From Maribacter stanieri (lineage in GTDB: Bacteria; Bacteroidota; Bacteroidia; Flavobacteriales; Flavobacteriaceae): a stretch of DNA of 64,000 nt. The notes under the pieces are model-generated. The model saw nothing but the letters and a program-made list of their open reading frames with translations. It ran no database searches and was not told where the DNA came from. Both the position numbers and the translations under genes were made by a program. The stretch covers positions 124,001-188,000 of the forward strand of contig NZ_FOYX01000004.1 in assembly GCF_900112245.1 (NCBI RefSeq). Direction: 5' to 3'. Shown here piece after piece: positions 8,774 to 16,948 of this stretch; position 1 is the stretch's first letter; each line of letters starts with the position of its first letter.

Positions 8774-9124
8774 CTATTTTTCAGAATCAGCAACTACTTT
8801 TTCTACCCGTTCAGCAGCATCTTGTTTAGAAAGGGTAAGACGCACAATACTATCGGATAGTGCTAAAAGGTCATGCGGTACATTGGCATCTAAAGTAATG
8901 ATATCTCCTTGTTTTAGTTTGTGCAAAGTACCTTGAACTCCAAAATCTATAGTCCCTTGAACTATATGGACTATGATAGGGAAAGGAGCTCTGTGCTCTT
9001 TCATTTGTTGTCCTTCCTTTAATAAAATACGAATCTCTTTAGAGAACGATGTTTCTAAAAGAACCTTAGTGACAATTTTGTGGTCGTTAAATTCTAGATT
9101 TTCAGTGAAAGATATTTTTTGCAT
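8774..9124 (-). CDS. Small cupin-domain protein
   Basis: A 116-residue single cupin barrel. The pattern HRAPFPIIVHIVQGTIDFGV followed by LKQGDIITLDANVPHDLLA matches cupin motifs 1 and 2, with histidines in positions that could bind a metal. It precedes the truncated haemoglobin gene by three bases, and pairs of this kind are seen in other Bacteroidetes, which suggests a shared role in nitrogen-oxide or redox response; this is inference. A -7 promoter element lies 13 bases before the start codon. Confidence 0.8.
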   Translation of the reverse strand: MQKISFTENLEFNDHKIVTKVLLETSFSKEIRILLKEGQQMKEHRAPFPIIVHIVQGTIDFGVQGTLHKLKQGDIITLDANVPHDLLALSDSIVRLTLSKQDAAERVEKVVADSEK

Positions 9125-9136
9125 TGTAGTTTTTTA

Positions 9137-9144
9137 CAAAAATA
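9137..9144 (-). promoter_or_regulatory. Probable -7 promoter element of the cupin-haemoglobin operon
   Basis: CAAAAATA on the plus strand reads TATTTTTG on the minus strand, matching TAnnTTTG, 13 bases before the cupin start, which would give a very short leader. Confidence 0.4.
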
Positions 9145-9224
9145 GTAATGAATACAGGCTAGAAATATGACACTTCTCATACTACACCGACAAAGGTGGT
9201 TGTCCAATCAAAAAGGCATTAATT

Positions 9225-9608
9225 TTATAGCAACGCACGTAGCTTTTTATTTCTGATTAAAACACTTACCCAAACAAGAATTCCGAAAATAACTGGAAAA
9301 ATCGTTAAGGTCATATGGTCTTTATGAATTACATGAGTTGCTACTGCGCCACCTAACCATGCGGTTACAAGCAAAGCGCCAATAAACATGGTTTTGGGCA
9401 TGGCATACAGTACCGTAGATACCAATAAAATTATGCCCAAGTACATGACATAATCTGAAGGATATCCCATTTCTACAGCTCCTTTAACTGCCGTTTCAGT
9501 CTGTAAAACATTATTTACAGCACCCATTAAAAGCATGATAATAACAAAGCCTTGTAGAATATAAGAGGTCCACAAGAGACTTTTTGGTGTTTTTTTTACA
9601 GTTTCCAT
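9225..9608 (-). CDS. DoxX-like small membrane protein
   Basis: A 127-residue protein with four hydrophobic helices and a basic tail. The pattern (WTSYILQGFVIIMLLMGAV, a second helix after YPSDYVMYLGIILLVSTVLYAMP, then FIGALLVTAWLGGAVATHV) matches the DoxX-like family of four-helix membrane proteins. No cofactor-binding site is visible and the function is unknown. It appears to be a single-gene unit. Confidence 0.75.
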   Translation of the reverse strand: METVKKTPKSLLWTSYILQGFVIIMLLMGAVNNVLQTETAVKGAVEMGYPSDYVMYLGIILLVSTVLYAMPKTMFIGALLVTAWLGGAVATHVIHKDHMTLTIFPVIFGILVWVSVLIRNKKLRALL

Positions 9609-9707
9609 ATCATATAGGTTGATTTGATTATCAACTATAATATACGTCTTATTTCGTTAAAATACAGCTATTTATACTGTCGTGAATTGTAAAAAAATTA
9701 TAAGTGG

Positions 9708-10211
9708 CTATTTAAAAATCAATCCGTTTTCAGCATCAAACGCAGCTTGTTCTTCAGGAGATAATGCATCACGAATGGCACGTATGGTATAACCGCCAAC
9801 AACTTTACCCTCGTCATAATACATCCAATCACTAATACTGGCTCGGTTTATTTTAATAGTGTCTCCTAATTGAACTTTATCGGTATACACAGGTTCATTG
9901 GCAATAATGCCCATAAAATCTGAATCTACTAATTGAATATCTCGTACCCAAATATGTTCTGCGCCATCGTTTGCAGCAAATTTTTGTTTGATGGTGAAAA
10001 ACTCGTAACTAGTATTCTTACTGGTAAGTGCAATTTTAAACTCTTCAATAGAATTTTTGGCATCTACCATCGCCTGGTTCATTTTAGCATTGTCATCTTC
10101 AACATTATAAACATCTGGCTCACCAGAGCGTTCCGTTTTATTGGTTGAGGTTTCTTTACAAGAAATTAATATGATTAGGAAAGAAGCGATGAAAATGAAT
10201 GACTTTTTCAT
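9708..10211 (-). CDS. DUF2314-type lipoprotein
   Basis: A 167-residue lipoprotein: signal peptide MKKSFIFIASFLIILISC with Cys18 as the lipidated residue, then a region with FKIALTSKNTSYEFFTIKQKF, GAEHIWVRDI and KVQLGDTIKINRASISDWMY that matches DUF2314. The ATG at 10211 was chosen since the upstream codons (in-frame ATG at 10244) would spoil the signal peptide. Function of the domain is unknown. Confidence 0.75.
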   Translation of the reverse strand: MKKSFIFIASFLIILISCKETSTNKTERSGEPDVYNVEDDNAKMNQAMVDAKNSIEEFKIALTSKNTSYEFFTIKQKFAANDGAEHIWVRDIQLVDSDFMGIIANEPVYTDKVQLGDTIKINRASISDWMYYDEGKVVGGYTIRAIRDALSPEEQAAFDAENGLIFK

Positions 10212-10375
10212 AAGGTAGCTGTTGGTTTTATTTAGGTGAATCAAGTACTACGAAACACAACGCATTATTTCTTCTATTGTTTTACACAATAATCGAGATT
10301 TTAATACTCCTAGGATCCCAAAGAAATTATTCGATTGTTCTCTTTCGTTTGAGTTGTGGACTTGCCAGAAGTAGT

Positions 10376-11104
10376 TTACTTCGGATTTTTACCATTTCGA
10401 GGATCTTGTTTTAGCACTTTGGCGGTTGTACGGTAAAATGTAGGTGCGTACGAATAAAACTCGTGAGGTTGCTCAAAAAAGGTTTCTAGCGTAGTGGCAA
10501 ATAGCTCCATTAAGTTGGTGCCGCCATAATTCCTGAATATTTTATACTTGCCCTCTCTAATAAGCGGCAGTTTTTTAGTCGCTATATCTTTCCATTGGTT
10601 AAGGTCGTTCTGGTTGATGTTTTTAGAAAGTCGCGATCTTTTGGTATTCTCTATAATTAAGCAATGCGCAAACTCATGAATGGCAATATTTAAACCGTCA
10701 TTGGTAATAATAAAACCCTTTTCTACGGCAGGCCACGAAAGATTGACCCTTTTAGTAACCGTATTTACATCACCATTAAAAAAAACATCTCTGCTGGCAT
10801 ATTTGTAAGAAGTAGGCGTAACAAAGATGGTATTGAAAATACGCAGTACATCTTGTTTTAGACCAAATGTAATTTGAACAAAAGCACTAGAAATTACCAA
10901 TTTCATTTCTAAGGTCAGTTCAAAACCTTCTTTAGAATCAAAATCTGTAGTGTTCAGGAAAAGTAATGTTCTAACGACAAAAGTTTTTTTGTGCTTTTCA
11001 GATAAAGCTTCGTAGTACGTATTCCATCTACTTAATACAATATGGCATTCTTGTTTGCTACTTCTCTTAAGAAAAAGGTTGACAAAAGTGTGTTTTGCGT
11101 TCAA
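10376..11104 (-). CDS. M90-family (MtfA-like) zinc peptidase
   Basis: A 242-residue protein with the zinc-binding HEFAH motif (IHEFAHCLIIEN, near residue 145) and the downstream NLMELFATTLETFFEQP helix holding the third ligand Glu, as in MtfA peptidases. E. coli MtfA acts on the glucose-uptake regulator Mlc; the target here is unknown. Unlike many Bacteroidetes relatives there is no N-terminal membrane helix. The only available start is TTG at 11104, because a stop codon lies eight codons upstream, so the N-terminus may have been lost or may begin at a rarer codon. Confidence 0.75.
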   Translation of the reverse strand: MNAKHTFVNLFLKRSSKQECHIVLSRWNTYYEALSEKHKKTFVVRTLLFLNTTDFDSKEGFELTLEMKLVISSAFVQITFGLKQDVLRIFNTIFVTPTSYKYASRDVFFNGDVNTVTKRVNLSWPAVEKGFIITNDGLNIAIHEFAHCLIIENTKRSRLSKNINQNDLNQWKDIATKKLPLIREGKYKIFRNYGGTNLMELFATTLETFFEQPHEFYSYAPTFYRTTAKVLKQDPRNGKNPK

Positions 11105-11162
11105 ATGGTTGGTTTGGTTGTGCTTATGTTATTATCGTGTAATAAGAACGGCAAAGCTAGTA

Positions 11163-11651
11163 TTATTCGGTGATAGTAACACTACCAATAAGTTCATTTT
11201 CGCTAGGTATTTCAAACCAATTTTCCATAAAGTCGAAATTTTCTTGAGATACATCAAACTCATAAGTAGCTCCTTTTTTGGTATTGCGCTGTTGTACTCT
11301 TTGCCAACGCGTTTCTTTAGGGATATTCAAAAAATGAAGCTGTATTTTGTAACCGTGTGTGGTGGCAAATTGCCTGAATTTTTCTCGGTGCTCATATTTT
11401 GATAATCCAAGGTCTAGAATAGCATCGGTGTTAGATTGTTCTAGTTGTGCTACGATGTTAAGGATCATGGTTTCGGCTCTTTCTATACGCTCTAAAAACC
11501 ATGCTAAACCATCAGTCTCTTTCTTATCTGGCATGAACAAGGTATTGTTCCAAGTATCAATAGAAAAAAGCACTCCATTAGTCTTGCTTTTTAATTGGTT
11601 TGCATAGGTAGTTTTACCTGATCCTGTGTTGCCGACTATGAGGTGTAGCAT
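11163..11651 (-). CDS. P-loop kinase-like ATPase (AAA_33 type)
   Basis: A 162-residue protein with a Walker A motif GNTGSGKTTYANQL at the N-terminus (about 7-20), a segment DAILDLGLSKYEHREKF and RWQRVQQRN that resembles the lid of zeta-toxin/polynucleotide-kinase-type small kinases. The substrate cannot be inferred. It lies nine bases downstream of the frameshifted lipoprotein gene on the same strand, so it may be read on the same transcript. Confidence 0.75.
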   Translation of the reverse strand: MLHLIVGNTGSGKTTYANQLKSKTNGVLFSIDTWNNTLFMPDKKETDGLAWFLERIERAETMILNIVAQLEQSNTDAILDLGLSKYEHREKFRQFATTHGYKIQLHFLNIPKETRWQRVQQRNTKKGATYEFDVSQENFDFMENWFEIPSENELIGSVTITE

Positions 11652-11659
11652 TGGTTTTT

Positions 11660-12171
11660 TTAATTTATTCTAAAATTCTCTTCAATCAAATCAAAATCCG
11701 GTTTGTTGACTAAGTTATCTTCTATTACCTGTTGTTTTAAAAGGGCAAAGGTTTTATCGCCTTTATGAAAGAAATGAATAACACCTTCATGTTCAAGTCT
11801 TAAAATGCTAGCGGTAAACTGTATAGAGGTCGTGTCAATATCGTTATAGTGATCTTTGCCAGAATCGGTAAAATCTAAATTAGAATTTTTATATATAATA
11901 TTATTGACCAATTCATCTTGATAAATCAATATCCATTCATTCAAATCTATTTCACCGTTAGCCATGTCATTGTTATAAAACCACTAGAATCAAAACCGTC
12001 TTTTTCAATAGATAAATAGCCTTGATCATCCTTATTTTCTTGTTCGGTTATTTCCCATTCTTTTGGAGTAGTAAATGAGATGCCGTCTCTTTCAAAATTT
12101 AGGATTTTACTTTCTCCGCAAGCGTATAACAATAGAAATAGCGATGATTTAAAAAATAATGATGTTTTCAT
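11660..12171 (-). pseudogene. Lipoprotein gene split by a frameshift
   Basis: Two overlapping frames look like halves of one gene. The first (12171 down to 11947) has a lipoprotein signal ending LLYAC and a segment GISFTTPKEWEITEQE, then stops after GFITMTWLTVK. The second (from about 11965 down to 11660) continues with NGEIDLNEWILIYQDEL to a normal C-terminus. Adding one A in the CTAACGG stretch near 11957-11960 would join them as MTWLNGEIDLNEW. The joined protein would be about 165 residues and resembles PsbP/DUF1795-like lipoproteins. It is either a real frameshift or a sequencing error; a coupled pair of small genes is less likely. Confidence 0.6.
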
Positions 12172-12191
12172 AGTTTAAAGCAAGAGTTTTA

Positions 12192-13376
12192 CTATTGATT
12201 ATAAATTTGACTTACATAAATAGCCGCATCTTCCGCAGACTCAAAAAGTCTTACTTCTAAATCTCTGAATTTACAAGTAGTGCCATCATAAGGATCTCCA
12301 TTTCTAAGACCTTGTGCAATTTTAAAATACGTGCCGGTTACATTAGGTAGTAATTTATGTGCGCCAGATACTACTTCCCATTCATTTGCCCCGACACTAT
12401 GTATCATACCTTGCATATAAATCCAATCATCTGGAGAAAAATCACCAATTTGATTTGCCCATAAATAGGAGTGTCTAGTAATAGAATCTTCAATTACTTT
12501 TTCTGTAGTTAAATTTCCAATAAATAAAACATATTTATCACTATAATCTCTAGGGAAATTGATGGTCTGATTAATATGAGGTGAAAAATCACCATCGTTG
12601 GCAGTTACATAGAAAATATTTCCATATTCAGAATTCGTTTCAACTCCTGTATTTGGGGAGAAAGTCCATCCAGATCCATTATTATCTCCATTCGGGTTGG
12701 TCAAAAGATTTTCGGTATATGCACTTACAGTATATTCCAAAACATCTCCATTTTCTGCAGTAATGCTAAAGGTTGTTGTACTGCTCAAATCTATCACGCT
12801 ATCAGATTCAGGTTCGGAAATTGCCATGTCAGGTACGGTAAAAGAAACTTTTACCGCCGATAAATCTAATGTGTTGGGTACTTCAAACAAAATTGATTTA
12901 GATTCTTCATCTATAAAACCTCTAATAGATTGCGAGAGTTCATTTTCTATGGTTAAATCTATAATGTTATTCTCGTCGCTGGGTGCTATGATGGTAACTT
13001 CATATTCCTTAGTGCTGCCATCTTCTGCTGTAATAGTAAAAATAACACCTTCTTCATAATTCTGAACCGAAGAAGGGTTTGGAGAAATAGTAGCATTTTC
13101 AGGAACAATTACGTTAGGTAAAATACTAGTTAAATCTGTGCCAAACGGTAAGATTAGAAGTATGCTATTGTTTAGAGTGTCAATTTCAGCTTTGTATTCT
13201 ACATCATTTAATACTACCAAAAAAGACATAATAGAATTTTCTGTATTTAAAATAACTTCAGGTTCGCTGGGTGCTTTTTCCTCTTCTACGGTATCTTCTA
13301 ATTCACATGACATAAAGCCTAGAAATAGGGAAGTACATAATGTTATAAGGTAAATATTTTTGAGGGTCAATTTCAT
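12192..13376 (-). CDS. Lipoprotein with two DUF5018-like repeats and a C-terminal beta-sandwich
   Basis: A 394-residue surface-type lipoprotein (signal ending GFMSC, Cys24). Two similar stretches follow, about 45-130 and 135-220, each ending in a motif like TITAEDGSTKEYEVTI or SITAENGDVLEYTVSA, which is the hallmark of DUF5018-type Bacteroidetes repeats. The last part (about 224-385) begins ENLLTNPNGDNNGSGWTF and contains FYVTANDGDFSPHINQTI and FRDLEVRLFE, a pattern reminiscent of carbohydrate-binding-like or F-box-associated (FBA) beta-sandwich domains. Ligand unknown. Domain naming for the C-terminal part is a guess. Confidence 0.7.
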   Translation of the reverse strand: MKLTLKNIYLITLCTSLFLGFMSCELEDTVEEEKAPSEPEVILNTENSIMSFLVVLNDVEYKAEIDTLNNSILLILPFGTDLTSILPNVIVPENATISPNPSSVQNYEEGVIFTITAEDGSTKEYEVTIIAPSDENNIIDLTIENELSQSIRGFIDEESKSILFEVPNTLDLSAVKVSFTVPDMAISEPESDSVIDLSSTTTFSITAENGDVLEYTVSAYTENLLTNPNGDNNGSGWTFSPNTGVETNSEYGNIFYVTANDGDFSPHINQTINFPRDYSDKYVLFIGNLTTEKVIEDSITRHSYLWANQIGDFSPDDWIYMQGMIHSVGANEWEVVSGAHKLLPNVTGTYFKIAQGLRNGDPYDGTTCKFRDLEVRLFESAEDAAIYVSQIYNQ

Positions 13377-13473
13377 ATTGGTAGTTTTGTAAATTGGTAT
13401 TTATTTACAACGTATTTGAAAAGTGTTTGTTGTATGCATAAAGCATTGAAAAGGCTATTAGTATTAGTTAATA

Positions 13474-14328
13474 TTACTTCAAATACTCAAACGTATCTAC
13501 CATGTCATACTTAGCATCTCTGCGCATAAATTCTCTAAGAAAAGCGGTGTGGCTTCCGCCGGAAATAATAAAAACTCTCTCTGTAGAATCTAGTTTAAGT
13601 CTATTTAGGTTAGAGTAGATTCTCAGATTTCTCTGATAATACTTTGCGGCTTCATCAGCACCTTCAAAACCATTTTCAGTACCAACATAAGTGAGCATAT
13701 CAGCATTTGCAGTGATAAGTAAATCCAGTATTTTAGGATGATTCATTCGAGCTAATTTCTCGTATAATGATATACCTTCCTCAAAAATATTTTGACCAGG
13801 AACGGACTCAAACGGATTCTTCATAAATGCGTTGTAGGTAACAGAATCAATTGCATTTGTAATTTCTGAACCAATGGCATAGTTATATTCCATTTTATGA
13901 TCAACACCATAAATACGTTTTACACCCGCTAATCTTCCCAATTCAAAAGCAAGAAGTTCAACTTCATTTGGTTCTTCAAAATTAGTCTCTGGCGCCTCTA
14001 AATAAGTAGCGTAGTTCTTTTGTAAAGTCTCGTTGTATTCAGGTACGGTTTCTACGATAATGACAGTAGGTTTAAACGCAGATAGCATTTTAGCTATTTG
14101 GTGGATAGAGTCTTTATTTTTCTCATTGTTTTCATCAAAATCCATGGTGTGGGCATCGCTGGTATACCCCATGTGGAACGTAGCAAAGTTCAATACTTTT
14201 ATGCTAGAACTTTCTGGTGTTATTGGCGTGGCTTCGGTGCTTGTTTCTTCTGCTTCTTTAGGAGTCTCTGCGCAAGAAATAAAGAATGATACGATTAGTA
14301 GGCCTGCTATAATTTTTAAGTTTTTCAT
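13474..14328 (-). CDS. DUF5694-type lipoprotein (TraB/TIKI-like)
   Basis: A 284-residue lipoprotein: signal MKNLKIIAGLLIVSFFISC, acidic linker, then a domain starting KVLNFATFHMGYTSDAH and ending with the motif IISGGSHTAFLREF. The early histidine and the late GGSH motif resemble DUF5694 and, more distantly, the TraB/TIKI fold, whose animal members are metal-dependent proteases. Catalysis is not proven for this family. It sits upstream-adjacent in a same-strand run with the CPBP protease gene but with a 52-base gap. Confidence 0.7.
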   Translation of the reverse strand: MKNLKIIAGLLIVSFFISCAETPKEAEETSTEATPITPESSSIKVLNFATFHMGYTSDAHTMDFDENNEKNKDSIHQIAKMLSAFKPTVIIVETVPEYNETLQKNYATYLEAPETNFEEPNEVELLAFELGRLAGVKRIYGVDHKMEYNYAIGSEITNAIDSVTYNAFMKNPFESVPGQNIFEEGISLYEKLARMNHPKILDLLITANADMLTYVGTENGFEGADEAAKYYQRNLRIYSNLNRLKLDSTERVFIISGGSHTAFLREFMRRDAKYDMVDTFEYLK

Positions 14329-14380
14329 TTTTGGTTGTTTAAGTTGGTGGTCGGTGGTTTGTAATTGCTTAATATCTATT

Positions 14381-15133
14381 TCAATTACCGGATAATGGGT
14401 AGAAGATACAATAAGTCATTCCTAAATTGAAAGCGGCATGGCATATTATTGCTCCTAGAATAGAGCCAGAACATTTTCTGCATACGTAAAATAGAATACT
14501 TACGGCAAACATACTCAATACCCATATTAGCGATGGTAGAAGTAGAAACTCCCATTGTTGGTTATGGAAAACAAGTCCGAAATGTGAAATATGAACTAGG
14601 GCAAATGCAGCACTATCAATTATAGAAGCTTTGGTGTTACCTACGGAATTGGCAAAACTAGAATGTACAATACCTCTAAAAAATAGCTCCTCTCCAATAG
14701 GGCTAAATGACATACTAATGAAAGCGGAAATACCAAACATAATGAGTTTGCTCTGCTCATTCATTTCTTGTGGAATGTTATAAGACTTGGCAATGTATTG
14801 ATACCAATTCTGGTAGGTATTGCCATAAAGTGTATCTCCTAAGAAGTACAATAAAATACTAAAAGCGATACCGATACCCAAAGCAAAAAATAGCCAGCGA
14901 TAATTGGTTGGTTTTTGTATTCCTATTTTTCTTCTGCCGTATTTACTTAAGAATAGAAATGGTAAAATAGCCATGACAAGCATTAGTATGCCTACAAATT
15001 GCATATTGGCAATTTCATTGCCATGTAAGACTAAAATAAAACGTGGAATACAGATAAGAAGAATTAAAAAGAGTCCAAATTTCCAATCGAAATTGAAAAT
15101 TTTACTCCATAAAGGTTTTAATTCTTTCTCCAT
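14381..15133 (-). CDS. CPBP family intramembrane metalloprotease
   Basis: A 250-residue protein with about seven or eight membrane helices. The three CPBP (Abi) motifs are present: GEELFFRGIVHS (EExxxR), FALVHISH and IICHAAFN, which supply the membrane-embedded metal site. Such proteases process prenylated proteins in eukaryotes and act in bacteriocin immunity or regulation in bacteria; here the target is unknown. The start ATG at 15133 leaves a short basic N-terminus (MEKELKPLWSK). Confidence 0.85.
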   Translation of the reverse strand: MEKELKPLWSKIFNFDWKFGLFLILLICIPRFILVLHGNEIANMQFVGILMLVMAILPFLFLSKYGRRKIGIQKPTNYRWLFFALGIGIAFSILLYFLGDTLYGNTYQNWYQYIAKSYNIPQEMNEQSKLIMFGISAFISMSFSPIGEELFFRGIVHSSFANSVGNTKASIIDSAAFALVHISHFGLVFHNQQWEFLLLPSLIWVLSMFAVSILFYVCRKCSGSILGAIICHAAFNLGMTYCIFYPLSGN

Positions 15134-15203
15134 TACTTATGTTTAATATCAGTACTATAGAGGAGTTTATGATAAAAGTTTAATTTTTTACAATTCCTCT
15201 TTT

Positions 15204-15794
15204 TTAAATTTCATCTCTATGCTTTTCAGCATATTTACGATATAAATCTGGCATTGGTCCGTCTGGATAATTTATGAATAAACTATTTAATGTCATCATA
15301 AATCGATCAGAGTTTTCTGTGGGATTATCGAAAAAAGAACTACCATCTTTTGGAAGTATTGTAACTACAAGTTTTATGCTTTCTGCAGATTTAACTGCAC
15401 CTATTTCAGTTAATGATATAATTACTTGTTCTCTCTGGTCAGGGAACCATTCTTCTAAAAAAGTCAGTATAGTTTCTGATTGACCTGCATTTTCTAAATG
15501 CATACACAAAAATAAATTCCATTGAATTTGATTCAGCGAATCTGGATTCTTTTCATGTCTATTTACAAGGATTTGATGCAATGCTATGGAAAAATCTGAA
15601 TTGTCTTTTAATAAGAATAGGCTTTCGATATCCTCTTCACTTACAATTCCATTTAGATTTTTATGTTCAGAAATAACATCTTTTTCGCTATCGGCTTTAG
15701 GGTTGTCCTTGCAACTTTGTAATGTGAATACAGATATAGCCGTGATAATAGATAAAATTACGAACCCGTCTTTTTTCCAATTTTTGAATTTCAT
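15204..15794 (-). CDS. DMP19/DUF4375-like lipoprotein
   Basis: A 196-residue protein with a lipoprotein signal (SVFTLQSC) and an all-helical domain. The stretch LNQIQWNLFLCMHLENAGQ and, later, EIGAVKSAESIKLVV and NYPDGPMPDLYRKYAEKH follow the pattern of DMP19/DUF4375 proteins, which are common in bacterial polymorphic-toxin immunity loci; the usual NGGF motif reads NAGQ here. An export signal on such a domain is unusual. No toxin gene is seen nearby. Family call is moderate. Confidence 0.55.
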   Translation of the reverse strand: MKFKNWKKDGFVILSIITAISVFTLQSCKDNPKADSEKDVISEHKNLNGIVSEEDIESLFLLKDNSDFSIALHQILVNRHEKNPDSLNQIQWNLFLCMHLENAGQSETILTFLEEWFPDQREQVIISLTEIGAVKSAESIKLVVTILPKDGSSFFDNPTENSDRFMMTLNSLFINYPDGPMPDLYRKYAEKHRDEI

Positions 15795-15835
15795 AGAATT
15801 TATCTATTGCAATTTATAAAGTATGATTTATTATA

Positions 15836-16294
15836 CTACCCATTTGCAACTTTCGCCTGTTCTTCTAAGTCCGCTATACCGTCAAATTTTTGAAGAGATA
15901 TACTCTTTTTGGTCGTTTTAATTTCAGTTACTAAATCAAGAATTAAATCTAACGGTTTTGCCTCATAGCCGAACATATTTTGGTCAAACTCGATACCAGC
16001 TAGTATACCGTCATTTTCCATGCCTACGCCCCAATTTTCTATAAAGTCTGTTAATGATATTTCAGTAAGTTGGTAGTTTGCCCAATGATTTATGGAGCAA
16101 GATTTCGCCCTGCCACTTTCTGCCCAAAAACAAAGTACACCAACAGGTCTGTCATTTTCATCATCATACTGCACAGAGGCTGAGGTTGCAAAACCTTCAT
16201 GGTTTTGAAGCGCATAAACAATGTCTGTTTCGCAAACTGTTTTTATAAATTTTTGGTATCGATTTGTAATGATATCGGAGCCTTGTTGTTCCAT
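15836..16294 (-). CDS. DUF2750 domain protein
   Basis: A 152-residue cytoplasmic protein. The sequence around GVLCFWAESGRAKSC, WANYQLTEISLTDFIENWGVGM and NDGILAGIEFDQNMFGYEAKPLDL closely follows the DUF2750 pattern. The family has no known activity and often appears in arrays of small immunity-like proteins. It has no signal peptide. The neighbours are also small orphan genes on the same strand. Confidence 0.75.
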   Translation of the reverse strand: MEQQGSDIITNRYQKFIKTVCETDIVYALQNHEGFATSASVQYDDENDRPVGVLCFWAESGRAKSCSINHWANYQLTEISLTDFIENWGVGMENDGILAGIEFDQNMFGYEAKPLDLILDLVTEIKTTKKSISLQKFDGIADLEEQAKVANG

Positions 16295-16374
16295 GTTTTG
16301 TGATTATATAAATATCAATATTTGGTGAACCTTATTTAAGTTATAGGCTACGGATAAAATAATATAAGTAGAAT

Positions 16375-16668
16375 TTATTGTTCCTCTGTTAACCCGTTGC
16401 ATATTTTTTGGAGCTCTTCTTGTAAATCGCCTGTGTCAAATAAAACAAAAGCATCATACTCTAAGGTAACTTCAGCACTTTTTTTATTATATTTAATGGA
16501 CAAATTTTTAGGCATATCTTCACCGCTAATAGTAATAATTGTACCAGACTTTTTTAGTTTGATAATTTCTTTATCTTTTTCGGTAATCTGAAAACCGTAT
16601 TCAGTTAAAAAGGAAATAGATTTTTCAATATCCAAAGTTTGACTAATTATTTTTGTTTTTCCTTTCAT
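16375..16668 (-). CDS. Small hypothetical protein
   Basis: A 97-residue protein, rich in Lys and Glu, with no signal peptide or membrane helix. It has an alternating beta-strand-like centre (GTIITISGEDMPKNLSIKYNKKSAEVTLEYDAF). I do not recognise the family. Its ATG overlaps the stop codon of the 60-residue frame just upstream (ATGA), which suggests coupled translation if that frame is real. It might be an immunity-type protein by context only. Confidence 0.5.
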   Translation of the reverse strand: MKGKTKIISQTLDIEKSISFLTEYGFQITEKDKEIIKLKKSGTIITISGEDMPKNLSIKYNKKSAEVTLEYDAFVLFDTGDLQEELQKICNGLTEEQ

Positions 16669-16847
16669 GAATTTTTAGTTTTTTGCTTTTTAAAAATTTT
16701 ACAACGGCTCGAATATGGGGCGTTTGGCATTTCAAAGCTCCAACTTTTCAAACCGCTATATATTTTATTAATTGTACTCATTTCAAATTTATCACTAACC
16801 GCCAAATGACCTATATTTATTGTTGTGCGGTCGTACTTTTTCTTCAA
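16665..16847 (-). CDS. Possible small hypothetical protein
   Basis: A 60-residue frame (MKKKYDRTTINIGHLAVSDKF at the start, basic end KIFKKQKTKNS) whose TGA overlaps the next ATG. No family is recognised and the composition is not strongly coding-like. It could equally be non-coding spacer between the small orphan genes and the Gabija module. Confidence 0.3.
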   Translation of the reverse strand: MKKKYDRTTINIGHLAVSDKFEMSTINKIYSGLKSWSFEMPNAPYSSRCKIFKKQKTKNS

Positions 16848-16888
16848 TCAGGTTCGGCAGGACATACTTTTTTGTAATTTTTGGTTGA

Positions 16889-16898
16889 AGCGTTGGCT
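16889..16898. repeat. AGCGTTGGCT repeat, gajB side
   Basis: Ten-base direct repeat identical to 19799-19808. Eight bases later comes TTGCAAATGTGTATGGC, which resembles TTGCATGTGTGTCGGC on the other side of the Gabija genes. Possibly a boundary or insertion mark. Confidence 0.45.
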
Positions 16899-16948
16899 CG
16901 TGCGAATTGCAAATGTGTATGGCTTGTGTGTTGGATTATTTATATTTA

